In this document: in pieces, positions 33,019 to 42,832 of the stretch | How the letters are laid out: each line of letters opens with the position of its first letter | Position numbering within the stretch: the stretch's first letter is position 1 | Origin: Thauera propionica | GTDB taxonomy: Bacteria > Pseudomonadota > Gammaproteobacteria > Burkholderiales > Rhodocyclaceae | Length of the DNA stretch: 64,000 nucleotides | Direction: 5' to 3' | Assembly: GCF_002245655.1 (NCBI RefSeq) | Contig: NZ_NOIH01000012.1 | Location: 1 to 64,000 of the forward strand | Translations under genes and position numbers: made by a program | The notes under the pieces: model-generated | Seen by the model: only the letters and a program-made list of their open reading frames with translations | What the model was told of the DNA's origin: nothing | Databases searched by the model: none

Positions 33019-36000
33019 TCATCCGTGACGGGCCTCGATGGCGGACGATACCGCATCCACGGCGGTACCGAAGCCCTGCATGAGTCTTTCTGCGTCCTCA
33101 GGGCGGTTGGCGCGCCCGGCAGCCTCCAGGGCGGCACACAGCTCACCGAGCTGCAGGGCGCCGACCGAGCGCGAGGCGGACTTGAGACGGTGGGCGATCT
33201 CACCCACGCCCTTCCAGTCGCCCGCCGCGCGGGCCGCCTGCATCTGGCGCGCCGAATCCAGCAGGGAGCTGCGGTACTCGGTGAGGAACTCCCCGATCAT
33301 GGCCTCGTCGTCGCCGATCAGGCGTGCGAGCACGCGCGGGTCGAGCAGCGCGAGCGCGGGTTCAGGGACCTCTGCCGCAGTCGCCTTAGCCGCCTGCGGC
33401 ATCACCGGCTTCGAATCGGCAGGTGCCCAGCGTTGTAGTACGCGGCGCAGCACCTCGAGCTGGACCGGCTTGGCGATGAAATCGTCCATGCCGGCGTCGA
33501 GGCAGCGCCGGTCCTCGCCGCGCATGGCATTGGCGGTGACGGCGATGATCGGCAGGCGCTTGCCGCCGGAGGACTCCTCGCGGCGGATGTGAGCGGTCAG
33601 CTCGTAGCCATCCATCTCCGGCATGTGCAGGTCGGTCAGCAACAGCGTGTAGTCGCCCTGGCGCCAGCGTTCGAGGGCTTCCCGCCCGTTCTCCGCCATG
33701 TCGCACTGCAGGCCCAGCAGCGCGAGCTGGCGTTCGATGACACGACGGTTGATGGCGTTGTCCTCGGCGAGCAGGATGTGGCCGCGCAGGGCGTTGCCAG
33801 CGCCGGTCTCGCCGCGGTCGGCGCTGGGGGCGGCCGGCATGGGGAGGGCACCGGAAGAAGGGGGGAGCGTCGTCGCAGCGCTCACCGCGCCTGTGCCTGC
33901 CGTGGGCAGCGTGACGACGAAGCGTGAGCCACGACCGGGAATGCTCTTGAGGTCGATGCGCCCCCGCAGCAGCTGCACCAGGCGCGAGGAGATCGACAGG
34001 CCGAGCCCGGTGCCGCCGAAGCGGCGGGTGGTGGACATTTCCGCCTGCGAGAAGGGCTGGAAGATCTTCTCGAACACCTCGGGTGCGATGCCGATCCCGT
34101 TGTCGGTGACCATGAATCGGATCACGCCGGGCATGGGGGCCTCTGCCCGCAGCTCGGCCCGGCCGGTGCGCTCGAGACCCGACGAGAACTTGATGGCGTT
34201 GCTCAGCAGGTTGGTCAGCACTTGCCTGAGTCTCAGTTCGTCGGTTTGCACGATCTCCGGGATGCCCTCGCCGATGTGCGTGCTCAGCTGAACGGCCGTC
34301 TTCCGGGCGAGAGCCGCGAGACTCTGTTCGATGTTCGCCATCAGCCCGCGAACCGACACCGGCGCGATCTCGAGCTGCAGCTGCCCGGATTCGATCCTTG
34401 AAAAATCGAGGATGTCGTCGATCAGGCGCAGCAGGGTCGAGGCCGATTCGCGCATGATGGCCACGAGTTCAGCCTGATCGGCGGACAGTCCCTGGTGCGC
34501 GAGTACGTCGAGGACGCCGGTCACGCCGTTCATCGGCGTGCGGATCTCGTGGCTCATCGTGGCAAGGAACTCGTCCTTGGCACGGCTGGCGACCTTGGCC
34601 GCCTCGAGTGCGCGTTGCAGTTCGGCGGTGCGGCTCTCGACCAGGCTTTCGAGCTGTTCGCGGTGGCGCAGCAACTCCTCTTCCATGCGCCGCTTTTCGG
34701 TGATGTCTTCCTTGACGGCGACGTAGTGTGTGGTGCGCCCGTCATCGTCATCGTGGATCGGCGTGATCGTGACGCGCTCGAGCAGGATGCGGCCGTCACG
34801 GTGGCGGTTGTGCAACTCGCCGCGCCAGGTCTCGGAGCAGGTCAGGGTCGCCCACATGTCGCGGTAGGTCTCGGGCGGCGTCAGGCCCGACTGCAGGATG
34901 CGCGGGTTCTTGCCCAGTACCTCCTCCAGCGTGTAGCCGGTCTTCTCGACGAAGGACTGATTGACGTATTCGATCTCGCCGTTGGTGTTGGTGATGACGA
35001 TGCTTTCCGGGCTCTCCTCCACCGCGCGCGAGAGCTTGCGCAGCTTCTCCTCCGCCGCCTTGCGTGCGCTGATGTCGAGCGTGAACACGAAGCGCGCGAC
35101 CGTCTTGCCACTGTCGTCCTGCAGCGCGGTCATGCCAATGTACAGGGGTATCCGGCTGCCGTCCTTGCGGAAGTGGACGGATTCGAAGCTGACGTTGCCG
35201 ACCCGGTCAGCCTCGGCCAGCCTGGCGGGCAGCAGGGCGCGCTCCTCGGGCGGGTAGAGCGCCATCACGCGTGTGCCGCGCAACTCGTCGGCTGTGTAGC
35301 CGTGCTGTTCCGCGTAGGCCTCGTTGACGTCGATGAAGGTGTTGCCGGCCACCTCGTGCATCGCAATGCCCAGGTGCGACAGGCGGAAGAAGCGCTCCCA
35401 GCGGCGCATCACGGTTTCGGCGCGCTTGCGCTCGGTCACGTCGTGAATGATCGAGAACAGCAGCGCGCGGCCCTGGTCCTCGGTGGGGCCGCTATAGACC
35501 TCGACGTCGCGGATCGAGCCGTCGGCGCGCCGGTGGCGAAACTCGAAATGGCTGCGGCGGGCGGTGCGTGCGGCCTCGAGCTCGATGCGAAGCTCCTGCT
35601 CGGACAGGATGTTGATGTCGCCGACACGCATTGCCAGCAACTTCGCCCGCGGCCAGCCGTAGAAGGTCTCCGCGGCCGGGTTCGCATCGACGATCCGACC
35701 CGTGTGCGGATCGAGGATCAACATGATCGCGTGGCAGTTGGCGAAGATGCCCTGGTAGCGGCCGCTGCCGCGTTCGCTGGCATGTTCGGCCTGGTACTGG
35801 CGCGTCAGGTCGTTGATGTAGGACAGGATGGAGACCGCACGACCGGCCGGATCACGCCGGATGAAGTTGCGCCATTCCGTATAGACCAGGTTGCCGTTGC
35901 GCGCGAAGTTGCGGCCCAGCGCCTCGTTGCGCTCTGCCCGCCCCGCGAGCAGTTCGCCGACGGCATGCTTGGCGCTGCGGAGGTCGTCCTTGTGGAAGAA

Positions 36001-36177
36001 CGCCCATTCGTCGGGCCGACGCCCTCGTACCTCATCCTCGCGCCAGCCGAACAGGGATTCTGCGCCCTGCGACCAACGCCGCACGCGCAGGTCGCGATCC
36101 CATTCGATGATGGCGAATGGCGCGCTGCGGATGAAGAAGTCGAGCTCCGTGCCGTCGTTGGGCGGCTTCGCCTCCAT
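33019..36177 (-). CDS. Multi-PAS hybrid histidine kinase with receiver and Hpt domains
   Basis: A 1052 aa cytosolic phosphorelay kinase. Four PAS domains (about 1-500) come first, the second to fourth recognisable by FYGWPRAKLLAM, HGYTADELRGTRVM and KTGYTLEEVLGKNPRIL. HisKA follows with the phospho-His near 541 in MSHEIRTPMNG, then HATPase with DNGIGIAPEVF and GTGLGLSIS. The receiver acceptor Asp is near 843 in LLLTDLHMPEMDGYEL. A C-terminal Hpt domain has its His near 994 in EIAHRLKSASRSVGA. ATG 36177 begins the first PAS; an upstream in-frame ATG has no usable ribosome-binding site. No membrane segment is seen. Confidence 0.92.
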   Translation of the reverse strand: MEAKPPNDGTELDFFIRSAPFAIIEWDRDLRVRRWSQGAESLFGWREDEVRGRRPDEWAFFHKDDLRSAKHAVGELLAGRAERNEALGRNFARNGNLVYTEWRNFIRRDPAGRAVSILSYINDLTRQYQAEHASERGSGRYQGIFANCHAIMLILDPHTGRIVDANPAAETFYGWPRAKLLAMRVGDINILSEQELRIELEAARTARRSHFEFRHRRADGSIRDVEVYSGPTEDQGRALLFSIIHDVTERKRAETVMRRWERFFRLSHLGIAMHEVAGNTFIDVNEAYAEQHGYTADELRGTRVMALYPPEERALLPARLAEADRVGNVSFESVHFRKDGSRIPLYIGMTALQDDSGKTVARFVFTLDISARKAAEEKLRKLSRAVEESPESIVITNTNGEIEYVNQSFVEKTGYTLEEVLGKNPRILQSGLTPPETYRDMWATLTCSETWRGELHNRHRDGRILLERVTITPIHDDDDGRTTHYVAVKEDITEKRRMEEELLRHREQLESLVESRTAELQRALEAAKVASRAKDEFLATMSHEIRTPMNGVTGVLDVLAHQGLSADQAELVAIMRESASTLLRLIDDILDFSRIESGQLQLEIAPVSVRGLMANIEQSLAALARKTAVQLSTHIGEGIPEIVQTDELRLRQVLTNLLSNAIKFSSGLERTGRAELRAEAPMPGVIRFMVTDNGIGIAPEVFEKIFQPFSQAEMSTTRRFGGTGLGLSISSRLVQLLRGRIDLKSIPGRGSRFVVTLPTAGTGAVSAATTLPPSSGALPMPAAPSADRGETGAGNALRGHILLAEDNAINRRVIERQLALLGLQCDMAENGREALERWRQGDYTLLLTDLHMPEMDGYELTAHIRREESSGGKRLPIIAVTANAMRGEDRRCLDAGMDDFIAKPVQLEVLRRVLQRWAPADSKPVMPQAAKATAAEVPEPALALLDPRVLARLIGDDEAMIGEFLTEYRSSLLDSARQMQAARAAGDWKGVGEIAHRLKSASRSVGALQLGELCAALEAAGRANRPEDAERLMQGFGTAVDAVSSAIEARHG

Positions 36178-36365
36178 GGCGGTAACCCTTTCGAATGTGC
36201 GGCCAGGCGTCCGCACGAGAAACCAGGAGGCATCCCATGCCCCCATCCTTTCGGGCTACAGATTAATACAGCGGGCGAATTTTGCCTTTGCCGGAATCAA
36301 GAAATTTGTGCGGGACGGCACGAATGCTGTTTTTGATGATGTCCGTCGTCTTCTGTCGCAGAGTC

Positions 36366-39005
36366 TCAAGTGCGACAAGGGGTGGCGTCACGCCGGACCC
36401 GGTCCTCGAAGTCCGCGACCGCCATCGGGCGATGGAAGCGGTAGCCCTGGAAGCTGCTGCAGCCTTCCTTCAGCAGGGCGTGCACCTGATGCGGCTCCTC
36501 GACGCCCTCGGCGATCAGCCGCAGGCCGAGGCTGCGGGCCAGCGCCACGATGCTCCTGACGATGGCCAGGCTGCTGGCGTTGTCTGGCAGGTCCTGGACG
36601 AAGGAGCGGTCGATCTTCAGTTCGTCCAGCGGCAGGCGCTGCAGGTAGGCGAGCGAGGAGTAGCCAGTGCCGAAGTCGTCGATGGAGAACCGGATCCCCA
36701 GGTCGCGCAGCGTGGCCATGGTCTGCACCGCCGCCTCCATGTCGTCAACCAGCATCGATTCGGTCAGCTCCAGCACCAGGTGGTCGGGCGGGCAGCCGGT
36801 GCGTGCCAGCAGGTCGCGGGTTTCGGTGACGAAGTCTGGGGCGTAGAGCTGCGATGCGCTGAGATTGACCGACAGGCGCAGGGCGGCGAACCGGGGGTCG
36901 TTGCGCCAGTGCCCGAGCTGGGTGCAGGCCATCGCCAGCAGTTCGCGGCCAAGCGCCGGCATGAGGCCGCAGCGTTCGGCGATCGGGATGAACAGACCGG
37001 GCGACACCAGGCCGCGCGCCGGGTGGTGCCAGCGCGCCAGCGCTTCGACACCATCGATGCGTCCGTCGGCATCGCATTGCGCCTGGTAGTGGAGCTCGAA
37101 CTGGCCCTGCGACAAGGCCTCGCGCAGGTCGTTCTCGAGCTGGATGCGCTCCGAGACCGTGCGTTGCATGACCGGGTCGAAGAAGCGGATGCGGTTCTTG
37201 CCCTGGCGTTTCGACTCATACATCGACAGGTCGGCGCTCTGCATCAGTTCGTCCACGGTCTGCTCGTGATCGCAGAACATCGCGATGCCGATGCTGGCGG
37301 TGCACACCTTGTGCTGGTCACCAATGAGATAGGGCGCGCCGAGCGTGGCGAGCAGGGCCTCGGCGAGCCGTTCGGCCGTGGCCGCCGCGGCCAGCTCGTC
37401 GTTCGGCAGTTGTTCGAGCAGGACCACGAATTCGTCGCCGCCGAAGCGGGCGACGGTGTCGGTTTCGCGCACGCTCAAGCGCAGCCGGCCGGCGGCGCGG
37501 GCGAGCAGGGTGTCGCCCGCCTGGTGGCCAAGCAGATCGTTGATGTCCTTGAAGTCGTCGAGGTCGATGAACATCAGCGCGCCGCGCGAGCCGTCGCGAT
37601 TGCTGTGCGCGAGCGCGTGGTGCAGACGGTCGGTCAGCAGGCGGCGGTTGGGCAGACCCGTCAGCTGGTCGTAGAAGGCGAGTGCGTGGATTTCCTCCTC
37701 GTTCGCCTTTCGCAGCGTGATGTCGGTGAAGCTGCCGACGTAGTGGGTGATGCGGCCGGAATCGTCGCGAACCGCGCTGATCGAAAGCCGCTCCGGATAC
37801 ACCTCGCCGTTGCGGCGCCGGTTCCAGATCTCGCCTTCCCAAAGATCCTTTGCCGCAAGCTGCAGCCACATATCGCGGTAGAAGCCCGGCCCATGGCGGC
37901 CGGAGGCCAGGATGCTCGACGGCTGGCCGATGACCTCCTCAGCGCGGTAGCCGGTGACCTCGGTGAAGGCCTTGTTGACACGCAGGATGCGCGTGTCCGC
38001 ATCGGTGACCATCATGCCCTGCTGCGACTCGAAAGCGATCGCGGCGATGCGCCGCTCCTGCTCCAGCGTCGCACGATGGGTGACGTCCTGGGCGATGAAG
38101 ACGACGGTGCGGGGTTGCCCGTCGCCCTCGATCGCCTGGATGCGACCTTCGAAAATCCGTTGTCCCTTGGGGGTTTCGAGTGCGTATTCGACCGTGACCG
38201 GGTTGCCGGACTGGATGGCCTCGCGGATGGCGCCCACCAGCCGGGTGCTGAGCGGCTCGGGGAGGACGTCGTGCAGGCGACGTCCCAGCAGCTTTCCGGC
38301 TTCGCGGTAGAGCAGGCCCTCATCGTGGGTCATGACCTCCTGATAGCCGCCGTTCTCGTCGAGCACGAACAGGATGTCGGGCACGGCGCCGGCGATGGCT
38401 CGCAGGCGGGCCTTGCGTTCGCGCAGCGTTCGTTCGTTCCGCTGACGGTCTTCGAGATCCTGCAGCAGGAAGCCGAGCACTGCGGTTGCCACGCCCATGA
38501 TCAGCAGGTAAGGCAGGCCGAGCGATGCGAAGACCTTTTCGATGCTTTGCCCGGGGACGAGGCCGATGATGACGATGGACAGCGAGTGCACCAGCGCGCC
38601 GAAGGCGAACAGGCTCAGCGGTGTGCGAGTGATCCAGGCACGCGTCCAGACGAAGCGATAGGCCAGGCCCAGCCCCACCCCGAGCGCGATGGCGGTGATG
38701 CCGACCACCATGCCGTCGCCACCGAGCGACAGGCGATAGGCGCCCGCGACGACCCCGGCGATCACGCCGGTAAGCGGCCCGCCGAACAGCCCGGCCATCG
38801 ATAGCACGACCGACCGCCCGTCCACGATCACCCCGGGGGCGAGATTGATCGGGATCATCATGCCGACGATGCACACGCTACCGAAGATGAGGCCCGACGC
38901 AATTTCGGCGAGACGGGGCTTGAGTTCGAAAAAGCGGATGCACAGCCCTTGCAGCAGGCTCAGGGCCAGCAGCAGCGCGGTGGCTTGGATAAGGTCGATA
39001 ATCAT
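36366..39005 (-). CDS. 5TMR-LYT-type membrane sensor with PAS, GGDEF and EAL domains
   Basis: A protein of about 879 aa. The N-terminal ~190 residues form a LytS-like 5TMR domain with five to six spans and the conserved segment GVIVDGRSVVLSMAGLFGGP. Two PAS domains (about 200-440), GGDEF and EAL follow. RFGGDEFVVLL near 520, GVEALARWHHP near 652 and DDFGTGYSSLAYL are intact, so both cyclic-di-GMP synthesis and breakdown are possible. The start is uncertain: ATG 39005 leads straight into the first helix, and a TTG 12 nt upstream is possible. It is the most upstream of the five minus-strand signalling genes. Confidence 0.9.
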   Translation of the reverse strand: MIIDLIQATALLLALSLLQGLCIRFFELKPRLAEIASGLIFGSVCIVGMMIPINLAPGVIVDGRSVVLSMAGLFGGPLTGVIAGVVAGAYRLSLGGDGMVVGITAIALGVGLGLAYRFVWTRAWITRTPLSLFAFGALVHSLSIVIIGLVPGQSIEKVFASLGLPYLLIMGVATAVLGFLLQDLEDRQRNERTLRERKARLRAIAGAVPDILFVLDENGGYQEVMTHDEGLLYREAGKLLGRRLHDVLPEPLSTRLVGAIREAIQSGNPVTVEYALETPKGQRIFEGRIQAIEGDGQPRTVVFIAQDVTHRATLEQERRIAAIAFESQQGMMVTDADTRILRVNKAFTEVTGYRAEEVIGQPSSILASGRHGPGFYRDMWLQLAAKDLWEGEIWNRRRNGEVYPERLSISAVRDDSGRITHYVGSFTDITLRKANEEEIHALAFYDQLTGLPNRRLLTDRLHHALAHSNRDGSRGALMFIDLDDFKDINDLLGHQAGDTLLARAAGRLRLSVRETDTVARFGGDEFVVLLEQLPNDELAAAATAERLAEALLATLGAPYLIGDQHKVCTASIGIAMFCDHEQTVDELMQSADLSMYESKRQGKNRIRFFDPVMQRTVSERIQLENDLREALSQGQFELHYQAQCDADGRIDGVEALARWHHPARGLVSPGLFIPIAERCGLMPALGRELLAMACTQLGHWRNDPRFAALRLSVNLSASQLYAPDFVTETRDLLARTGCPPDHLVLELTESMLVDDMEAAVQTMATLRDLGIRFSIDDFGTGYSSLAYLQRLPLDELKIDRSFVQDLPDNASSLAIVRSIVALARSLGLRLIAEGVEEPHQVHALLKEGCSSFQGYRFHRPMAVADFEDRVRRDATPCRT

Positions 39006-39162
39006 CGCAAGGCACAAGCCTCGTCAGGCCTGCGCGTAAAAGGAATCTGGCGCGGGGAGACTAGCGCGCACTGCCTGCACGGTGGCGTCGACAAACGCAC
39101 ACCCGTGACAAGAAATGCGCGCCCCGGATCTCCTGCGCCAAGGGTTGTAGGGCGGCTTCGCG

Positions 39163-40095
39163 TCAGGCGTCCGGCCTGTACGGCTTGCCCAGCGAGACCG
39201 GCGAGTTGAGCCTGATCGTGTTGGCGTTGCGCGAGATCGCCACCAGCACGACGATGGTCGCCCAGTAGGGCAGGGACGACAGCAGTTGCGAGGGGAAATC
39301 GATCTGCAGGCCCGAGCCTTGGATGAAGAGCTGGGTGATCATCACGCCGCCGAACAGGTAGGCGCCGATCATCACCCGCAGCGGCCGCCAGGTGGCGAAC
39401 ACCACCAGCGCCAGCGCGATCCAGCCGCGCCCGGCGACCATGCCCTCGGCCCACATCGGCGTGTAGAACACCGACAGGAAGGCGCCGCCGATGCCGGCCA
39501 TGGCGCCGCCGAACAGCACCGCCAGGTAGCGAATGCGGATCACCGGATAACCGATGGCGTGCGCCGACGCGGGCGATTCGCCCACCGCGCGCAGCACAAG
39601 GCCGGCGCGGCTGCGGTAGAGGAACCACAGCAGGCCCCAGAACAGCGCCCAGGAAAAATACACCAGCGCCTGCTGGTTGTAGAGCGCCTCGCCTATCAGC
39701 GGCAGGTCGGCGATGAAGGGGATGCGGATCGGCGGCACCGCTTGCAGCGCGACCGCTTCGTAGGGTTTGCCGACGAAGGCCGCCAGGCCGACGCCGAAGA
39801 TCGCCAGCGCCAGCCCGGAAGCGACCTGATTGGCCATCAGCGTCAGCGTCAGCATGCCGAAGATCAGCGCGATCACCATGCCTGCGCCCATGCCGGCCAG
39901 CACGCCTAGCCAGGGGCTGCCGCTGTGGTGGGTGACGGCGAAGGCGGCGACCGCGCCCATGGCCATCATGCCCTCGGCGCCGAGGTTGAGCACGCCGGCC
40001 TTCTCGCTGACGAGCAGGCCGAGCGCGACGATGATCAGCGGCGTGCCCGCCACCACCGTGGCGAACAGCATCGAGGTGAAGAGGCTGGCGTCCAT
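39163..40095 (-). CDS. ABC transporter permease, nucleoside/BMP type (second permease)
   Basis: A 310 aa inner-membrane permease of the branched-chain/sugar-type family, subgroup of the nucleoside importers (YufQ/NupQ-like). The motif EKAGVLNLGAEGMMAMGAV, with the NxGxEGxM pattern, is diagnostic. About eight to nine spans are predicted. It starts 13 nt after the partner permease on the same strand and is the last gene of the xdhA-xdhB-ABC operon. The usual adjacent BMP-family binding protein is not found downstream; the next gene is a GGDEF-EAL protein. Confidence 0.9.
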   Translation of the reverse strand: MDASLFTSMLFATVVAGTPLIIVALGLLVSEKAGVLNLGAEGMMAMGAVAAFAVTHHSGSPWLGVLAGMGAGMVIALIFGMLTLTLMANQVASGLALAIFGVGLAAFVGKPYEAVALQAVPPIRIPFIADLPLIGEALYNQQALVYFSWALFWGLLWFLYRSRAGLVLRAVGESPASAHAIGYPVIRIRYLAVLFGGAMAGIGGAFLSVFYTPMWAEGMVAGRGWIALALVVFATWRPLRVMIGAYLFGGVMITQLFIQGSGLQIDFPSQLLSSLPYWATIVVLVAISRNANTIRLNSPVSLGKPYRPDA

Positions 40096-40108
40096 CGTTC
40101 GTGCCTCC

Positions 40109-41182
40109 TCAGTGGCCTTGGACCGCGCGGCGGCGCAGCCGCAGGCGGTAGTTGATGAACACGTCCGAGCCGAGCAGGAAGAACAGCAGCATGCCCTGGA
40201 ACACCATCGAGATCGAGCTGGGCAGGTTCAGGTATTGCTGCGCCTGCTCGCCGCCGATGTACAGCAGCGCCATCAGCAGGCTGGCGAGCAGGATGCCGAA
40301 GGCGTTGAGGCGGCCGACGAAGGCGACGATGATCGCGGCGAAGCCGTAGCCGCTGCCGACCTTGTCGGTGAGCTGGCCCATCGGCCCGGCAACTTCCCCC
40401 ATGCCCGCCAGCCCCGCAGCGGCGCCGCCCAGCAGCAGACCGATCCAGATCATGCGCGTGGCCGAGAAGCCCGCGTAGCGCGCGGCGTCCGGTGCCTCGC
40501 CCGCCACCCGCATGCGGAAACCGGCGAAGCTGCGGTTCATGAAGGCGTAACCCGCCACCAGCACCGCGAGCGCCAGCGCAAAGCCTAGGTGCAGGCGGGT
40601 GCCCTCGAGCAGCACCGGCATCAGCGCCGCGTCGCCGAACATCTGGGTCTGCGGGAAGTTGAAGCCGTCCGGATCCTTCCACGGTCCGAACACCAGCCAC
40701 GACACGAACAGCTGCGCCACGTACACCAGCATCAGCGACACGAGAATCTCGTTGGCGTTGAAGCGCGTGCGCAGCAGCGCCGGGATTGCCGCCCAGGCCG
40801 CACCGCCGAGGGCGCCGGCCACGATCATCGCCGGCAGCAGCAGGGCGCTTTCCGAGCCGTCGAAATACAGCGCCACCCCGGTCGCTGCCACCGCGCCGAG
40901 CATGAACTGGCCCTCGGCACCGATGTTCCACACGTTGGCGCGGAAGCCGATCGCCAGCCCGATCGCGCACAGCATCAGCGGCGTGGCCTTGAGCAGCAGT
41001 TCGGACAGGCCGTACAGGTCCTTCACCGGATTGAGGAAGAAGATGCGGAAACCTTCGAGCGGATCCTTGCCGAGGGCGGAGAACACCAGCATGCCGCCGG
41101 CGATTGTCAGCACGACCGCAAGCAGCGGCGACAGCCAGGACATCAGCCGCGAGGGTTCGGCGCGGGCTTCGAGTTCAAGCAT
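40109..41182 (-). CDS. ABC transporter permease, nucleoside/BMP type (first permease)
   Basis: A 357 aa inner-membrane permease (YufP/NupP-like) with about nine to ten spans. GLAIGFRANVWNIGAEGQFM carries the NIGAEGQ signature of this permease pair. Its start overlaps the end of the ATPase gene by 8 nt, so the two are translationally coupled. With the second permease it would form the heterodimeric channel for purine nucleosides or bases. The link to purines comes from cotranscription with xdhAB. Confidence 0.9.
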   Translation of the reverse strand: MLELEARAEPSRLMSWLSPLLAVVLTIAGGMLVFSALGKDPLEGFRIFFLNPVKDLYGLSELLLKATPLMLCAIGLAIGFRANVWNIGAEGQFMLGAVAATGVALYFDGSESALLLPAMIVAGALGGAAWAAIPALLRTRFNANEILVSLMLVYVAQLFVSWLVFGPWKDPDGFNFPQTQMFGDAALMPVLLEGTRLHLGFALALAVLVAGYAFMNRSFAGFRMRVAGEAPDAARYAGFSATRMIWIGLLLGGAAAGLAGMGEVAGPMGQLTDKVGSGYGFAAIIVAFVGRLNAFGILLASLLMALLYIGGEQAQQYLNLPSSISMVFQGMLLFFLLGSDVFINYRLRLRRRAVQGH

Positions 41183-42770
41183 GCAGGGACTCCGCGCGGT
41201 TCGTCGGCAGTTCGGAGGAGTCGGCGCCCGGCCACATGCCGCTCATCCACACGCCGATGTCCTCCACCGTGGTCTCGGACGCCGGGCGGGTGGGCGACAG
41301 CCGACCCTTGGCGATCACCGCGATGCGGTCGCAGATCTCGAACAGCTCGTCGAGCTCTTCCGAGATGACCAGCACCGCGCAGCCGCGGTCGCGCAGATCG
41401 ATCAGCGACTGGCGGATGAAGGTCGCGGCGCCGACGTCTACACCCCAGGTGGGTTGGGCGCAGACCAGCAGCCCGGGTGCCTGCAGGATCTCGCGGCCGA
41501 CGATGAACTTCTGCAGGTTCCCGCCCGACAGCGACTTGGCCGCCGCACCGGGCCCGCCGCACTTGACATTGAAGGCCTCGATGCAGCGCTGGGCGAAGTC
41601 GCGCGCGCGCTCGAAGCGCAGGAAGCCGCCTGCCAGCAGGCCCTGGCTGTGCGCGGCGGTGAGCAGGGCGTTGTCGGCCAGCGACATGCCGGGCACGGCG
41701 CCGCGGCCGAGGCGTTCCTCGGGCACGAAGCACAGGCCGAGCTTGCGCCGCTGGCCGGGACTGAGACGCCCGGCCTCGACACCGCAGATCTGCACCGGGA
41801 ATCTCTCCGCCAGCACGTCCTCGCCGGAGATCGCGCGCAGCAGTTCCTGCTGGCCGTTGCCCGACACGCCGGCAATGCCAACGATCTCGCCCGCGCGTAC
41901 GTCGAGATGGATGTCCTTCAGGTCGGTGCCGAATGGGTCGTCCGAGGCGTGCGACAGGCCGGCCAGACGCAGGCGCACGTCGCCGTCGGTGCGGGCGGCA
42001 CCGTGTTCGCAGTGCGGCAGGTCCTTGCCGATCATCAGCCGCGCCATCGACGCGGGCGTCTCCTGCGCCGGGATGCATTCGCCGGTGACCTTGCCGCCGC
42101 GCAGCACCGTGGCGGTGTGGCAGAGCGCCTGGATCTCGTCGAGCTTGTGGCTGATGTAGAGGATCGAGCAGCCCTCGGCGGCGAGCTGGCGCAGGGTCTC
42201 GAACAGCTTGCGCACCGCCTGCGGTGTCAGCACCGAGGTCGGCTCGTCCATGATCAGCAGGCGCGGGTTCTGCAGCAGGCAGCGGATGATCTCGACGCGC
42301 TGGCGTTCGCCCACCGACAGTGCGTGGATGTGGCGGCGCGGATCGACCGGCAGGCCGTAGCGTTCGGACACCTCGGTGATGCGCTGCGCCAGTTCGTCCA
42401 GCGCCGGGTTGCCGGGCAGGGCCAGCGCCACGTTCTCGACCACGGTCAGGGTCTCGAACAGCGAGAAGTGCTGGAACACCATGCCGATGCCCAGGCTGCG
42501 GGCGTGCGCCGGATTCTCGACGCGGACTTCCTCGCCTTCCCAGTAGATGTGCCCCGCGCTCTGGTGCGTGACGCCGTAGATGATCTTCATCAGCGTCGAT
42601 TTGCCGGCCCCGTTCTCGCCCAGGATGGCGCGGATCTCGCCCGGCTGTACCGACAGGTCGACCTGGTCGTTGGCGACCACGGTCGGATAGACCTTGCTGA
42701 TGCCCCGCAGCTGCAGGCGCGGGGCGGTCGCAGCCGGAGGCGGGACGGGTTGGGAAGTGCTCTGACTCAT
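41175..42770 (-). CDS. ABC transporter ATP-binding protein with two ATPase domains (nucleoside/BMP type)
   Basis: A 531 aa tandem ATPase of the sugar/nucleoside class (YufO/NupO-like). The first domain has Walker A GENGAGKSTLMK and signature LSVGERQRVEI. The second has the degenerate Walker A GVSGNGQQELL and signature LSGGNLQKFIVGREI, as is normal in this class. ATG 42770 is chosen because upstream codons lack family sequence. It lies 62 nt downstream of xdhB. It energises import through the two following permeases; substrate probably xanthine, hypoxanthine or a nucleoside. Confidence 0.9.
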   Translation of the reverse strand: MSQSTSQPVPPPAATAPRLQLRGISKVYPTVVANDQVDLSVQPGEIRAILGENGAGKSTLMKIIYGVTHQSAGHIYWEGEEVRVENPAHARSLGIGMVFQHFSLFETLTVVENVALALPGNPALDELAQRITEVSERYGLPVDPRRHIHALSVGERQRVEIIRCLLQNPRLLIMDEPTSVLTPQAVRKLFETLRQLAAEGCSILYISHKLDEIQALCHTATVLRGGKVTGECIPAQETPASMARLMIGKDLPHCEHGAARTDGDVRLRLAGLSHASDDPFGTDLKDIHLDVRAGEIVGIAGVSGNGQQELLRAISGEDVLAERFPVQICGVEAGRLSPGQRRKLGLCFVPEERLGRGAVPGMSLADNALLTAAHSQGLLAGGFLRFERARDFAQRCIEAFNVKCGGPGAAAKSLSGGNLQKFIVGREILQAPGLLVCAQPTWGVDVGAATFIRQSLIDLRDRGCAVLVISEELDELFEICDRIAVIAKGRLSPTRPASETTVEDIGVWMSGMWPGADSSELPTNRAESLHA

Positions 42771-42832
42771 GGTCGGTGCATCCGCGGCATCGTCGGACGG
42801 GGCAGGTTGTGCTCGTGGGGGCGCATTGTGCC

